DNA from: Streptomyces sp. NBC_00289
Lineage (GTDB): Bacteria; Actinomycetota; Actinomycetes; Streptomycetales; Streptomycetaceae
NCBI RefSeq assembly: GCF_041435115.1
Contig: NZ_CP108046.1
Span: forward strand, 10,562,180 to 10,626,179
Direction of reading: 5' to 3'
Length of the DNA stretch: 64,000 nucleotides
Below, piece after piece: positions 18,282 through 27,575 of the stretch (position 1 is its first letter; each line of letters begins with the position of its first letter). The position numbers and the translations under genes were made by a program. The notes beneath the pieces were generated by a model. It was not told where the DNA came from and searched no databases. It saw only the letters and a program-made list of their open reading frames with translations.

Positions 18282-19098
18282 GGGTCACCTCACCCTCCGC
18301 GGCGTGCACGCCGCCCGGATCGAGGCGGGCCCGACGCGTTACCGCCCGCTGGACCAGCAAGGTGCTGCCCGTCCGGGCGGCCTTCATCAGCGGTGACTTG
18401 GTGAAGTGGCGCGGCCGTTCCGCGCCGTCGGACAGCACCTTGGCGTCCTTCGGCGCGTACGGCAGCGTCGCGACCACCGGCACCTGCAGCACGCGCTGCA
18501 CCTCACCCGCAGGATACGGGCCCTCATTGATCATCAGCACGCTGACGTCACCGACCCGCTCTTCCAGCGCGCGAACCCGCCCCTCGGCTGCCTGCAGACA
18601 GCGCAGGGTGTTGCGCACCACCACGAACACGGCGTCGGCCTGCTCGGCCAGGACACCGGACGGGCCGAACGCCCCCCGGCGACCGAGGTCGATCAGAACG
18701 TCGTGCCCGTGCTCGGCCTCGATGCCGCGGAAGATGACGCCCAGGGCCTTCCACACGGAGCCCAGGCTCGCTGCCTGCGCGGGATCGGTGATACCCGGCA
18801 GCAGCAGCCGGTCGCGCGGCGACTCCTTCTTCCCTTCGTCGCTGCTCAGGTCGATCAGCTGACGGAAGAACGCGTCGCCGAGTTCGCCCTGCCGCGCAGC
18901 GACGGAAAGGTTGCGCAGCCCATACCGGTCGCCGAGCGTGCCCTGCAACAGACCGTGCAGTACAGCGCTGCCGTCGGGGTCGCACTCGGCCAGGATCATC
19001 CGCCGGCCCGGCTCCAGCGGCCAGGACAACAACAAGGCGAGAGCACTCGTGGTCACACCTGGCGCACCACTGCAGCCTGCCAGTGCGATGACAGCCAT
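18271..19098 (-). CDS. tadZ: TadZ/CpaE-like P-loop protein
   Basis: The 275-residue protein starts MAVIALAGCSGAPGVTTSALALLL, aligning with the ParA/MinD-type deviant Walker A but with Val where the conserved Lys before TT is expected, so ATP hydrolysis may be weak or absent. MILAECDPDGS fits the switch region, and DVLIDLGRRG the Walker B-like Asp. TadZ proteins localise pilus machinery to sites in the cell. ATG at 19098 overlaps the upstream CpaB stop (ATGA); the frame's upstream extension is not used. Confidence 0.8.
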   Translation of the reverse strand: MAVIALAGCSGAPGVTTSALALLLSWPLEPGRRMILAECDPDGSAVLHGLLQGTLGDRYGLRNLSVAARQGELGDAFFRQLIDLSSDEGKKESPRDRLLLPGITDPAQAASLGSVWKALGVIFRGIEAEHGHDVLIDLGRRGAFGPSGVLAEQADAVFVVVRNTLRCLQAAEGRVRALEERVGDVSVLMINEGPYPAGEVQRVLQVPVVATLPYAPKDAKVLSDGAERPRHFTKSPLMKAARTGSTLLVQRAVTRRARLDPGGVHAAEGEVTRAR

Positions 19099-19796
19099 CA
19101 GCCACCGTCCGGGGCGGCGAGGACCATGCGCAAGGTGCCAGCCGACACCCAAGCGGCCGCCGTGGGACCGTCCGTGGCGGAGGTGGCCACGTCGACGACC
19201 ACGATTCCTGTGCCAGGAGCAGCACTGGAGGCCTTCACAACCCGGCCGTCGATCGTCTGCGGTGCGGCATCGGACTTCTCACCAGTGTCCGTCGAACCCT
19301 GAGCCGGAACATGCACCAGCTCAACCTTCTGGCCCGGCACCAGCGCGGTGGCAGGAATCTGCTTGGGCTCCAGGCCGATCGGCACCAACTGCTCACCGGC
19401 CTTCACCAGGTTGTCCTTGGTCACCTGCGAGGGAGCGAGTAGGGAGCCGGGCTTGAGCTCCACGGCGGCCCGCTTGCCCACCACTGACCTGAGGTCGTCG
19501 ACGCGTACCGCCTTGACGGCCGGGTCCAGGGCGACGGATGCCTTGCCCAGGTCGTCCTCGGTGAGGACTTGGCCCACCTGGACGTCGCGGACCACGGTCA
19601 CCACATCCGTGCGGTTGCCAACCTGCAGCAAAAGGACGGCAACTCCAGCGCCACCGGCGGCGATCAGCGCCAGCGACAAGGCGATGACGCCTGGTCGTCG
19701 CCTACGAGCCGACACCCGGGGCGGGGCCACGGGCCCAGCCACTCGTCCCTGCTGAGGGACACCGTTCGGGGCTGTGTCTACTTGCGTCTTGCTCAC
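19098..19796 (-). CDS. CpaB/RcpC-like pilus assembly protein with SAF domain
   Basis: The 232-residue protein has a short basic N-terminus, one membrane segment (VIALSLALIAAGGAGVAVLLL) and a SAF domain (VVTVVRDVQVGQVLTEDDLGKASVALD; VVGKRAAVELKPGSLLAPSQV), then LVPGQKVELVHV, as in CpaB. It is thought to act with the pilus outer structure or wall passage. It is translationally coupled to tadZ. Confidence 0.82.
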   Translation of the reverse strand: MSKTQVDTAPNGVPQQGRVAGPVAPPRVSARRRRPGVIALSLALIAAGGAGVAVLLLQVGNRTDVVTVVRDVQVGQVLTEDDLGKASVALDPAVKAVRVDDLRSVVGKRAAVELKPGSLLAPSQVTKDNLVKAGEQLVPIGLEPKQIPATALVPGQKVELVHVPAQGSTDTGEKSDAAPQTIDGRVVKASSAAPGTGIVVVDVATSATDGPTAAAWVSAGTLRMVLAAPDGG

Positions 19797-19817
19797 CGTT
19801 CTGTCCTTCCGGCGGCG

Positions 19818-20753
19818 TTACCTGACGACCTGGACTTCGCCGACCGCCACCTGCATCTGGGACTGCTGGGTCTGGGTGAGCTGGCCGGTCTGCCCGCCTC
19901 CGCCAGCGGTGACTGTCCAGTTGATCGTCCACGTCGATGTCGCGGTGAGCCGGTACTCGCCGCCCGATGCAGTAGCCGATGTCTTGGAGTACACGTGCCC
20001 GCAGGTCGGGGACTCTGCCATACCAGCGGAAGCCCGGTAGACCGTGCCGGGGCCGTGACACGTCACGGTGGCGCCGTCGCCCATCTCCCAGACAATCTGA
20101 GAGACCTCGGCCGTGGCCGTCACAGTGACTGCGCCGGCAGATGCCGACGCGGACTGAGGCCCGTACGTCGTCGCGCTCCGGCTGACCCACATCCACATCG
20201 GCACACCCACCGTGTACTTTCCGGCCGCCCGCGGGCTGGCAATGTCCGGGCCCAGCAGCCGCATCTTCTTCACGGCCTCGCGAGCCAGCACCTCCGGGTC
20301 GACGGCCGCGCCGCCGCCTGGCGGCTGGGCGAACCATTGGGCGGTCCGGTTGGGGTTGTCCGGGCAGTAGGCGTCGTAGACGGCGCCGTCCTTCGAATCG
20401 TGTCCTTCCCATCGGGGATCGCCCGCAGGGGGCTGCGGCTTGGCCACCTGGAAGTAGCAGTTCATGCCGTTCACCCAGTCGCCGAGCCCGTCTAAATGAC
20501 AAGGGACTTGGGTGTCACTGATCATGTTGCTGTCGTAGCACTTGGGCTTCTTCGTCGAGCCGCCGCCGTCTGAGGCCTGCTTGCCATCGCCGCCTTTGCC
20601 GGGCGTGGCCTGCGTGTCGTCCGCAACGACGCGGCAGCGGCCGGTCTGGTCGCACACCACCTTGCCCCCGCCTGCGTAAGCAACCGTTTGCCCCGAAGCC
20701 AAGAGGGCGAAAGTCGCCACGACGGCGCCCGCAGCAGCACGTCGAATCAGCAT
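19818..20753 (-). CDS. Secreted protein of the Tad operon, function unknown
   Basis: The 311-residue protein has a clear Sec signal peptide (MLIRRAAAGAVVATFALLASGQTVAYA), several Cys that may form disulphides, a Gly/Lys-rich linker, and a C-terminal β-sandwich-like region with IVWEMGDGATVTCHGPGTVY ... CGHVYSKTSA, a PKD-like pattern. Homologues in Streptomyces Tad loci are sometimes misnamed ATP/GTP-binding proteins; no P-loop is present. It starts inside the end of the lipoprotein gene (7-bp overlap) and ends 21 bp before the CpaB start. Confidence 0.7.
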   Translation of the reverse strand: MLIRRAAAGAVVATFALLASGQTVAYAGGGKVVCDQTGRCRVVADDTQATPGKGGDGKQASDGGGSTKKPKCYDSNMISDTQVPCHLDGLGDWVNGMNCYFQVAKPQPPAGDPRWEGHDSKDGAVYDAYCPDNPNRTAQWFAQPPGGGAAVDPEVLAREAVKKMRLLGPDIASPRAAGKYTVGVPMWMWVSRSATTYGPQSASASAGAVTVTATAEVSQIVWEMGDGATVTCHGPGTVYRASAGMAESPTCGHVYSKTSATASGGEYRLTATSTWTINWTVTAGGGGQTGQLTQTQQSQMQVAVGEVQVVR

Positions 20754-21361
20754 GGCCTCTCCTTGTTGGCCTTCTCATCAGTGACTCGCCACTGGTTAGC
20801 CTGCTTCTGGAGGTGCGCGGTGATGATGTAGCGCTTGACTTGATCGGGAGGCGAAACGCTCTTGCCGGTCCTCTTGTTGATCGGCTCCCAAGTGTTCATG
20901 TCAAAACAGACATGCAGCGTCGCGCGCTGAGCCTCGCCGCCGCCCGGGCCGAGGCTGACGTCGTCCTCGCCCGCGATGACCTTGGGCTCGCCTTTGCTGA
21001 CGATGCCGTTTCGCATGTCGATGAACACGGCATCCTTCACGTCCCGCAGCGCCTTGCCCGTGGCGTACTTAGTGATGTTGCTCCCGGCGAGGGATGACTT
21101 CGCGTAAGCCTTGACCGTCTCATCGGTCATGCCCTGGTAGGCGGCAATGACGGCCTTGCGGGCTTGCGCCTCGTCGGCGGACACGGTCTCGGTGGGCTGG
21201 GCGCTGCTGGGGGTTGGCGACGAGTCGGCCTTGGTTCCACCGCTCGAGGAACAGCCGGCTGCGAGGGTGATCGCAGCAAGTGCAAGCAGAGCCGAGGCTG
21301 CCGCGCGCCGATTCCGAAAGCGAACAGCGGCCAGCCTGGGGCCATGGTGTTCGTGTGTCAC
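20747..21361 (-). CDS. Lipoprotein, first gene of the Tad operon
   Basis: The 204-residue protein has a basic N-terminus (RFRNRRAAAS), a hydrophobic segment and lipobox LAAGC followed by SSSGG. The mature part is a small α/β domain (ARKAVIAAYQGMTDETVKAYAKSSL ... ATLHVCFDMNTWEPINKRTGK), resembling NTF2-like wall-associated lipoproteins. The GTG at 21361 (VTHEHHG) is chosen because GGGGAG lies 8 nt upstream. No Tad gene is found further upstream, so the operon promoter probably lies in 21362-21600. Confidence 0.72.
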   Translation of the reverse strand: MTHEHHGPRLAAVRFRNRRAAASALLALAAITLAAGCSSSGGTKADSSPTPSSAQPTETVSADEAQARKAVIAAYQGMTDETVKAYAKSSLAGSNITKYATGKALRDVKDAVFIDMRNGIVSKGEPKVIAGEDDVSLGPGGGEAQRATLHVCFDMNTWEPINKRTGKSVSPPDQVKRYIITAHLQKQANQWRVTDEKANKERPC

Positions 21362-22256
21362 GTTGACTCCCCGTACGAACGCGCTGTGTGAGGACCACAG
21401 TCCTGGACTCTGCGGTGCTGTGGTCGGGTGCACGGCATGGTCGAGCTGCGGTAATGCGTCTCCGTAGCCGCAAGATTACGCATATGCCAGTCAACTTCCC
21501 AGCGTGAAAAGTGAGTCCACTCGCACAACTCGCGACGTATCCGGTCATTTCCGTAGCTGAGTGTCGACATGTAGTCGCTAGTGTTTGCTTGTTGTGGCAG
21601 TGAATGAGGGTGAGCGCCCGGTTTTCACTGGCACCCCTACTTGCCAGCGCGGGGGAAGGAGATATCGACCCACCGGTTCCCGCGCTGCGGCTCGATCTCC
21701 TGGGCGGCGGAGGCACTATGGGATCGTGCCGAACTGCCCAGCCGCGCACTGTCCTTGGTGAAGAGCACTTCATCCTGCCGACTGGTCGGAGGGCTGCTCC
21801 TTTCAGTGAGGGATCTGGGGGTGGTCATCGCGGTGCAAGGGCCGCATCGGGGCGACACGAGGGCAGGGGAGAGGCGACGCGCTTCACTGCTGCCGGTCCG
21901 GCGGCCACACGGTGATCACGTCGCCGTCCAGGGTGACGTGCCGGCCGGGGACCGCGCACCGCGCTCGGGTCGGCGAGGTCGAAGTCGCCGCTCCCGTGGA
22001 CCACGCACGCGTCCCCGACGTACGAGACGTCCTGCGTCCGGTCGGGCCACTCGCCGTCCAAGGCCGGTTCTGTAGTGCGAATCTGACTAGGAGCGTGCGA
22101 CATGCGGCGTCCCCTAACATCGGTGCACAGCATGGCAGGTTCAAGGTGAAACCTCGTTGTGCAGAAGTAAACTACGTATTCGCGTAAGCAAATCTCAAGT
22201 GGTTTAGGGTGTAGTTGCAAGGCTGCGACATTCGGCCCTTGGCGGCTGATGAGGAG
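21362..22256. other. Intergenic region between conjugation and Tad operons
   Basis: These 895 bp hold no confidently coding gene apart from a possible frame-broken small ORF on the minus strand (21884-22103, listed separately). The stretch is less GC-rich around 21460-21610 and 22090-22220, where promoters for the Tad operon may lie. A second open minus-strand frame at 21637-21858 shows no recognisable domain or well-placed ribosome-binding site. Confidence 0.5.
21884..22103 (-). pseudogene. Possible small protein, frame broken
   Basis: From ATG at 22103 the frame reads MSHAPSQIRTTEPALDGEWP ... GDFDLADPSAV, then loses sense near 21960. The adjacent frame continues VPGRHVTLDGDVITVWPPDRQQ to a stop at 21884. 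Together they would give a compact protein of about 72 residues. A 1-2 base indel is needed. No domain is recognised, and coding status is uncertain. Confidence 0.35.
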
Positions 22257-23171
22257 TCACAGCTCGGTCCAGGGGTTGGGCTTGCCGCCACCCAGCGGCA
22301 CCCACACGTCACTGGTGGCCCCGTGCTCTTCGACGTCTTCGAGGACAGCCGCTCCCAGCGGTACCTCGCGGGCCATCTCGGCCACGAGCGGATGGTGGGC
22401 GACCATGGCCTTGAGGTCGCTGATCCGGTTGTCCATCGCCTCACGCCCTGCACCGGTCAGCACGAACAGAATGCGAGGGAACACCGGGTACCAGCGCAGC
22501 CATCCGGGGCCGCCCGCCTGCCGGCGTCGGCCGACGGGCTGCGGCTCGTACGTCCGCAGACGGGCGTACTCGATCAGTTTCGCGGCCAGCCGCTCGGCAC
22601 CCATGGTGGCGCGGTCGACCTCGACGAACGCCCGCAGTTTCCGCCTCTGCTGGCCGTCGATGAGGGTGTAGTGCATGACCGCGTCGGCGACGACCTTCTC
22701 TCCGTCGCCGATCGCGTGGAACACCTCGGGGGTCCAGTCCAGGTGTCCGTGCTCGTCGCCGCGGCGGCGGGCATCGGCGACGAACGCCAGGTGCGTGCGC
22801 AGGACGGTCAGAGTGTGGGGGGTCTTCAGCGAGGCGGCCGTCGCCGTGGTGATCGGGTACGGCGGGCGGCCCCGCAGTGAGGGCCAGTCCCGGGTGAGGC
22901 GGGCGCCCTTCGGCGTGAGGTACCAGACCCGGGTGCGATGGGATTGGGGCAGCACGGCGAAGTCGACCAGGCGCAGGTCGAGCAGATCGTTCAGCCGCTC
23001 CGAGACCGACTGGCGGGAGCGGTCCGGGCGCAGCAGGACGTGCAGCTGGCCGGTGGAGGCCATGCGGTGCTGGGCGAGGGTGGCCAGGAGCTGATGCGCG
23101 AGGGGTTCCACGGGGCTGGGAGTGAAGCCCGCCTCCGTACGGTCCTTCGGCTGGGCAGTGGTCAGGTCCAT
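22257..23171 (-). CDS. Replication-relaxation (Replic_Relax) family protein
   Basis: The 304-residue protein has an N-terminal winged helix (HQLLATLAQHRMASTGQLHVLLRPDRSRQSVSERLNDLLDL), then LVDFAVLPQSHRTRVWYLTPKGARL, and a nuclease-like α/β region (VVADAVMHYTLIDGQQRRKLRAFVEVDRATMGAERLAAKLIEYARL), the pattern of the Replic_Relax family common on actinobacterial mobile elements. A role in initiating DNA transfer or replication is inferred. ATG at 23171 overlaps the end of the upstream VirD4-like gene by 10 bp; it is the last gene of the conjugation operon. Confidence 0.78.
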   Translation of the reverse strand: MDLTTAQPKDRTEAGFTPSPVEPLAHQLLATLAQHRMASTGQLHVLLRPDRSRQSVSERLNDLLDLRLVDFAVLPQSHRTRVWYLTPKGARLTRDWPSLRGRPPYPITTATAASLKTPHTLTVLRTHLAFVADARRRGDEHGHLDWTPEVFHAIGDGEKVVADAVMHYTLIDGQQRRKLRAFVEVDRATMGAERLAAKLIEYARLRTYEPQPVGRRRQAGGPGWLRWYPVFPRILFVLTGAGREAMDNRISDLKAMVAHHPLVAEMAREVPLGAAVLEDVEEHGATSDVWVPLGGGKPNPWTEL

Positions 23172-25795
23172 TCGTTTTCTTCCTTCGAGAGGTGGACGGC
23201 GGCGGCGCCGGCGGGGGAGTGCGCGGCGAGGAAGGCGGCGACGCGGCCGAGCTGCTGCGCGGCGCGGTCGGTGAGCGTCTCCAGCGGGAGTGCTCCGGCG
23301 TTCGCCTGGGCGGCCCGCTCCAGGGCGGGAACGTCCTTCGGGCGGGCCTGGGCGGCGAAGACGTCGTCGAGATGGGGCCCGCGCAGCTGGATGGGTCCGA
23401 TGCGCCGGCCGTGCACGTTCATGGAGATGTAGTGCTCGAAGCGGTCCATGGTGGCGACCCGGTCGGGGCTGGGGTTGTCGCCCCATTCCGCGGTGATCGG
23501 TGCCACCGCGGACTTCGACCCGGCGGTGGTGGCCAGCGTGGATGCGTTCTGCACCAGGGACAGCCGCACCGCGGCCGGGAGGCGGGCCAGCAGCTGGGTC
23601 ATGCCGTGGATGTGGCACCGGTACTTGCGCAGATCCTCGAACATCGCGGCGATGGTCTCCGGAGCCGCCCCGGTCAGGGTGATCAGCTCGTCGAAGTACG
23701 GGCGGAACGGCACCCGCTTCTCCTCGGGCGTATCCCTGCGGGAGCGGGCGGCCCGCAGCAGATCGCGGGCGAGCAGCGCGGTCAGGAGGCGGTCGGTGGG
23801 CCCGTTACCGCCCGGGCACACCCACACGATCATCTTGGAGTCCATCGCCGCGCGGATGTTGTAGACGCCGGCCGGCTGGCCGAGGAACGCGCGGGTGACG
23901 GGGTTGGCGGCGAGGCGGGCGATCGGGTTGAGGACCACGGCGAACGCGTCGGGCGGCAGGGTCGGGAACACCGACTTCCACCAGGAGCGGGTCTCCTCAT
24001 CCAGCCGGTCTGCCACCGTCGTGAGGGCTGCCTTGCGGAAGCCGGCGTCGGTGAGCAGGGCCCGCACATGGAAGATCGTGGCCTGGTCCTCGGGCTGGCC
24101 GGCCTGGCATGCCGCCTCGTTAAGGCCGACCAGGACCGTGAGCGCGGCGGTGAGGATGGTCAGCGCGCGCGGCGCGGTCGCGTCGTCCCAGGCCAGTGCG
24201 GAGGCGTAGGCGTCGGCGATCGCCTCGACGACCTCGTGCGCCGTCTGGCCCTGGTGCATGGCGAGCGGATTCCACGAACTGATCCGCGGGTTGGGACCGA
24301 GACCGTTGAGGTCGATCAGTGCGATCCGAGGCATCAGGGTGTCGTGCGCCAGGAACGGCAGGGCGCGCGGCCAGGAGTCGCGGTGCGGGTCGACGAACAT
24401 CAGCCCGCCGCCCGCGTGCGCCCAGCCGATCGCCTGTGCCAGGGCGCGTTCGGTCTTGCCGCCGCCGGCCTTGCCCACCCCGACCTCGAACAGGGTCTCC
24501 TCGGCGTAGGTGGCGACCAGCCGCTCCCGGCCGTCCGGGCCCCGGTAGATGCCCTGCAGCAGCAACTCGCTCTCGCCGAAGGCAAAGGTCGGCAGGTCCC
24601 CGGCGAGTACCGGCAGGCGGCAATTCGTGGTGGGGGGCTTGAGCAGGCCGCACAGTTCATCCAGCCGGACCCAGTTCGCGCGGGGCGGCTGGCAGTGCCC
24701 CAGATTCCAACGGCGCTCGAAGCCGTGCCGGGTGGGCCAGTGGTCGGCGCCGAACCGCCACGGGCCCAGCCTCACCCCGCGCATGGCCCACCGGGAGCGG
24801 CCGCCGAACACGTCGAACGCGGCCTGGAGCTGGGCGAGTCGCGCCTCGGCGCGGCCCTCGGTGTTCGAGGCGCACATCACCAGCAGCTGCACCCGGACGA
24901 GGTGGTCGTCCTCGGCGAGCTTGCCCAGCGCCTCGGCCGGCTCCACCCGGCGCGGGACCGGCGGCATCACCAGCCTCCGGCTGTTGCCCGAGCCGGGGTT
25001 GTCGCTGAGGAGCTGCTGCAGCTGAAAGCCGAGGGAGTCCTCGGTGCCGCTGGCGTCCTGCCGCAGCCAGCGCGCCGCCCGCTGGGACTCCCGGCGTTCG
25101 GACCGGCGCGCGGCGCTCATCAGCTGAAGGCGGCGCGCCCGCAGGGCCCACTTCGGGGCGCGCTGGATGTCGAGCCGGATCTCCGCGAGGTCGCCGAGCT
25201 CGGCGCGCAGATCGGCCACGGCGTCGACCAGCGGCTGGAGCGGGTCGGGGTTGAGTGGCACCACTCGCAGCGGGGAAATGAGCTTGCCGCGCAGGATGAA
25301 CTCGGCGCGCACGGTGTGCGTCCGCGGCTCGTCGACGATCGGCCGGGCCCGGTTGACGGTGATGTCCGGTCCGAACGGGGTGATGGACAGCAGCCGTTCA
25401 CCGCCCGCCGGGCCCTCGACGCGGTAACGCAACGGCGCACTGCCATCCGCGCGCAGCCGGATCTGCACGGCCTTCGCGCGGCGGGGCGCCCACCAGGGCA
25501 TGGCGGTGGAGGCGCGGGCGAGCTGGACACCGCGCCGGAAGATCTCCTCCAGACTCGGGTCGAAGTGCCGGTTGGAAACGAGCTCCAGGGCCATCCGCTC
25601 GGCCGAAGCCTTGGCCGCGAGACGGCGTACGACCCACTCGCCCACGCCCCAGAACACGGCGATGGCCAGGGCGAGCAGGTACCAGTGGGTGTAGAGCCAG
25701 TCGGCGGCGTCGACCAGGCTGGTGACCAGGCCGAGTACCTGACCGGCAGCCGTGACATCGGCCCGGTCGGTCAGGGACGGGGCTGCGGAGTCCAC
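23162..25795 (-). CDS. VirD4/TraD-like conjugative DNA-translocating ATPase (coupling protein)
   Basis: The 877-residue protein has one N-terminal membrane segment (THWYLLALAIAVFWGVGEWVV), a large linker domain, and a P-loop ATPase: Walker A VGVGKAGGGKTERALAQ at ~440, LMFVDPHRDSW and PYFDELITLTG as Walker B-like, and a C-terminal RecA-type motif (GMTQLLARLPAAVRLSL). It should couple substrate DNA to the type IV channel. The start chosen is GTG 25795 with GGGAG 8 nt upstream, overlapping the preceding gene by 25 bp; an open upstream extension is out of the operon logic. Confidence 0.83.
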   Translation of the reverse strand: MDSAAPSLTDRADVTAAGQVLGLVTSLVDAADWLYTHWYLLALAIAVFWGVGEWVVRRLAAKASAERMALELVSNRHFDPSLEEIFRRGVQLARASTAMPWWAPRRAKAVQIRLRADGSAPLRYRVEGPAGGERLLSITPFGPDITVNRARPIVDEPRTHTVRAEFILRGKLISPLRVVPLNPDPLQPLVDAVADLRAELGDLAEIRLDIQRAPKWALRARRLQLMSAARRSERRESQRAARWLRQDASGTEDSLGFQLQQLLSDNPGSGNSRRLVMPPVPRRVEPAEALGKLAEDDHLVRVQLLVMCASNTEGRAEARLAQLQAAFDVFGGRSRWAMRGVRLGPWRFGADHWPTRHGFERRWNLGHCQPPRANWVRLDELCGLLKPPTTNCRLPVLAGDLPTFAFGESELLLQGIYRGPDGRERLVATYAEETLFEVGVGKAGGGKTERALAQAIGWAHAGGGLMFVDPHRDSWPRALPFLAHDTLMPRIALIDLNGLGPNPRISSWNPLAMHQGQTAHEVVEAIADAYASALAWDDATAPRALTILTAALTVLVGLNEAACQAGQPEDQATIFHVRALLTDAGFRKAALTTVADRLDEETRSWWKSVFPTLPPDAFAVVLNPIARLAANPVTRAFLGQPAGVYNIRAAMDSKMIVWVCPGGNGPTDRLLTALLARDLLRAARSRRDTPEEKRVPFRPYFDELITLTGAAPETIAAMFEDLRKYRCHIHGMTQLLARLPAAVRLSLVQNASTLATTAGSKSAVAPITAEWGDNPSPDRVATMDRFEHYISMNVHGRRIGPIQLRGPHLDDVFAAQARPKDVPALERAAQANAGALPLETLTDRAAQQLGRVAAFLAAHSPAGAAAVHLSKEENEWT

Positions 25796-26427
25796 GTCGT
25801 TGCTCCCTTCTTCGAAGTGATGCGGGTGAAGTGCCAGTCGGTGATGCGCAGGTCGGTGAAGGTTCCGCCGCGGTCCATGCCGGCCCACACCAGGTGGACC
25901 ACTGCCTTGTTGGGGCTGCCGTCGCGGCGGGCGATCGCGGCCTGGATGCGGAAGCGGGCGGTGGCGAACGCCGGGGCCACCTCCTGGCCCGCGTCGGGAA
26001 AGACCGCGGGCCACTTCGCGCGGCCGATGCCGGTGGCGTCCGCGCGCAGCAGCGCGCGCCCGGCGGTGAGCAGCTCCCGCTCGTCGGAGGCGGGAAGGTC
26101 GGCGGGCCAGGCTGCCTGAAGCGAGCGCTGGATGGCCTTGTCGCCGGCCACGCCCTCGCCGTGCGGCGGCAGAGCCGACTCGAGGACCGACGGCGTCGAT
26201 ACGGCGGACGTCCTGGAGGAAGCCGTGCTGACAGTCGTCTTTCCTGCGGGATGCCTACTGGCCGCAGGGGACGGATCAGTGGTCGCGCTCGCGCTCGCGG
26301 TCGGCGACGGTGCCGGGTCGGGTGGCTCCTGATGACTGTGCGGCAGGCCCAGCAGGGCGACGCCGGCGACGGCGAGCAGGGCGGTGCTCAGCAACAGCAG
26401 ACGCGGTGAGCGTGGGGTGGTGGTCAC
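25771..26427 (-). CDS. Single-pass membrane/secreted conjugation-operon protein, unknown
   Basis: The 218-residue protein has an N-terminal signal-anchor (RLLLLSTALLAVAGVALLGL), a Ser/Thr/Pro-rich wall-spanning linker (~30-90) and a C-terminal α/β domain ending DWHFTRITSKKGATTWTPQ, an NTF2-like fold by appearance. The start overlaps the stop of the NlpC/P60 gene (ATGA). The position suggests a periplasmic-side part of the secretion channel. Confidence 0.7.
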   Translation of the reverse strand: MTTTPRSPRLLLLSTALLAVAGVALLGLPHSHQEPPDPAPSPTASASATTDPSPAASRHPAGKTTVSTASSRTSAVSTPSVLESALPPHGEGVAGDKAIQRSLQAAWPADLPASDERELLTAGRALLRADATGIGRAKWPAVFPDAGQEVAPAFATARFRIQAAIARRDGSPNKAVVHLVWAGMDRGGTFTDLRITDWHFTRITSKKGATTWTPQPRP

Positions 26428-27575
26428 AGCAGCCGCGCTCCCCCCGCGAAGCCGGACATGGCGTTGACCGAGTCCAGCCGGACGACAGTGCCCGGGCGGG
26501 CGGCGTTGATCATCTGCCCGCTGCCGACGTAGATCCCGACGTGGTAGATCGTGGAATCGCGGCCGGGGGCGTAGGCATAGAAGACGAGGTCGCCCGGCTT
26601 GAGGGCACCGGTGCCGAGGCTGGCGGGGATGCGCTGGCCGACACCGGCCTGCGCGGCCGCGGTACGCGGCAGGCTGACACCGGCCTTGGCATACGCGTAG
26701 GTGGTCAGCCCCGAGCAGTCGAAGCCCTTGATGTTCGCGCCGCTCTTGCCGCTGGGGGAGCAGCAGATGCCATACGACTTGCCGCTCGCGTTGCCGCCGC
26801 CCCAGGAGTACGGCACCCCTCGCTGGGAGAGCGCCGCCTCGTTGACGGTGCGGACCTTGCCCGAGACGTTCTTCAGGTCCGGGTCCTTGGCGGCCGCCGT
26901 GTACTGGTCGATCCAGCCCAGCACGTTGGCGACGTACTCGCCTGAGTGGTTGTGCTGCCAGATCGCGGCCTTGAGCTGGGCACGCTTGGTCAGGTCACGG
27001 CCGTTGCCGCAGAGGTAGATCGCGGCGCCGAGCGCGGCGTCGTCGGCGTTGTGCGGATCGGCGATCTTGTCGCCGTTGCCGTCCTTGCCGATCGACTCCC
27101 AGGTGGAGGGCATGAACTGGAAGGGGCCGACGGCGCGCTCACCGGTGGCGGTGCCGTCCCACTTGCCGTTGTCAGTGTCGGGGAAGACGGTGGTGTTGCC
27201 GCCGGCGCCGGAGCCGTTGAGGAGCACCCCGTAGATCTTCGGGCGGATGTCGCCGTTGTCTGCGATGTTGCGGCCCACCGCGTGGTTGGACTCGACCTTG
27301 GCGATGCCGGCGAGGATCGGCCAGCGCATGCCCTGGCACTTGGGCACGTACTTCCCGACCTGCTGGACGGCCTTCTTGTAGGCGGTCAGCATCCGCGGCG
27401 GGATGTCCGCGGCACTGCCGCCCTCGGCGATCCCGCCGTCGTCCTGCTGACCCGTCTTCAGCGCGACGTAGGCGCTGATCGCGTTCCCAACCGGCGCGGC
27501 GCAGCACACTGCGGCAAACATCAGAAGCGTCACCACACACCCCCACCGCGCCAGACGGCGCCCAGGCGGCCTCAC
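26424..27575 (-). CDS. VirB1-like lytic transglycosylase with C-terminal NlpC/P60 peptidase
   Basis: The 383-residue protein has an N-terminal membrane segment or signal (VVTLLMFAAVCCAAPVGNAISAYVAL). The transglycosylase domain (~80-235) has catalytic Glu in ILAGIAKVESNHAVG and GPFQFMPSTWESIG; the NlpC/P60 domain (~245-383) has catalytic Cys in FDCSGLTTYAYAKAG and His in IYHVGIYVGSGQMI. It locally opens peptidoglycan for the conjugation channel, a role typical of Gram-positive T4SS. It overlaps both neighbours by 4 bp. Confidence 0.88.
   Translation of the reverse strand: MRPPGRRLARWGCVVTLLMFAAVCCAAPVGNAISAYVALKTGQQDDGGIAEGGSAADIPPRMLTAYKKAVQQVGKYVPKCQGMRWPILAGIAKVESNHAVGRNIADNGDIRPKIYGVLLNGSGAGGNTTVFPDTDNGKWDGTATGERAVGPFQFMPSTWESIGKDGNGDKIADPHNADDAALGAAIYLCGNGRDLTKRAQLKAAIWQHNHSGEYVANVLGWIDQYTAAAKDPDLKNVSGKVRTVNEAALSQRGVPYSWGGGNASGKSYGICCSPSGKSGANIKGFDCSGLTTYAYAKAGVSLPRTAAAQAGVGQRIPASLGTGALKPGDLVFYAYAPGRDSTIYHVGIYVGSGQMINAARPGTVVRLDSVNAMSGFAGGARLL

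Noticed and set aside
21604..21858. Possible small genes on either strand
   Set aside because: Open frames lack convincing ribosome-binding sites or domains.
23192..26119. A 975-codon open frame on the plus strand
   Set aside because: Antisense shadow of the VirD4-like gene, low-complexity composition with no domain.
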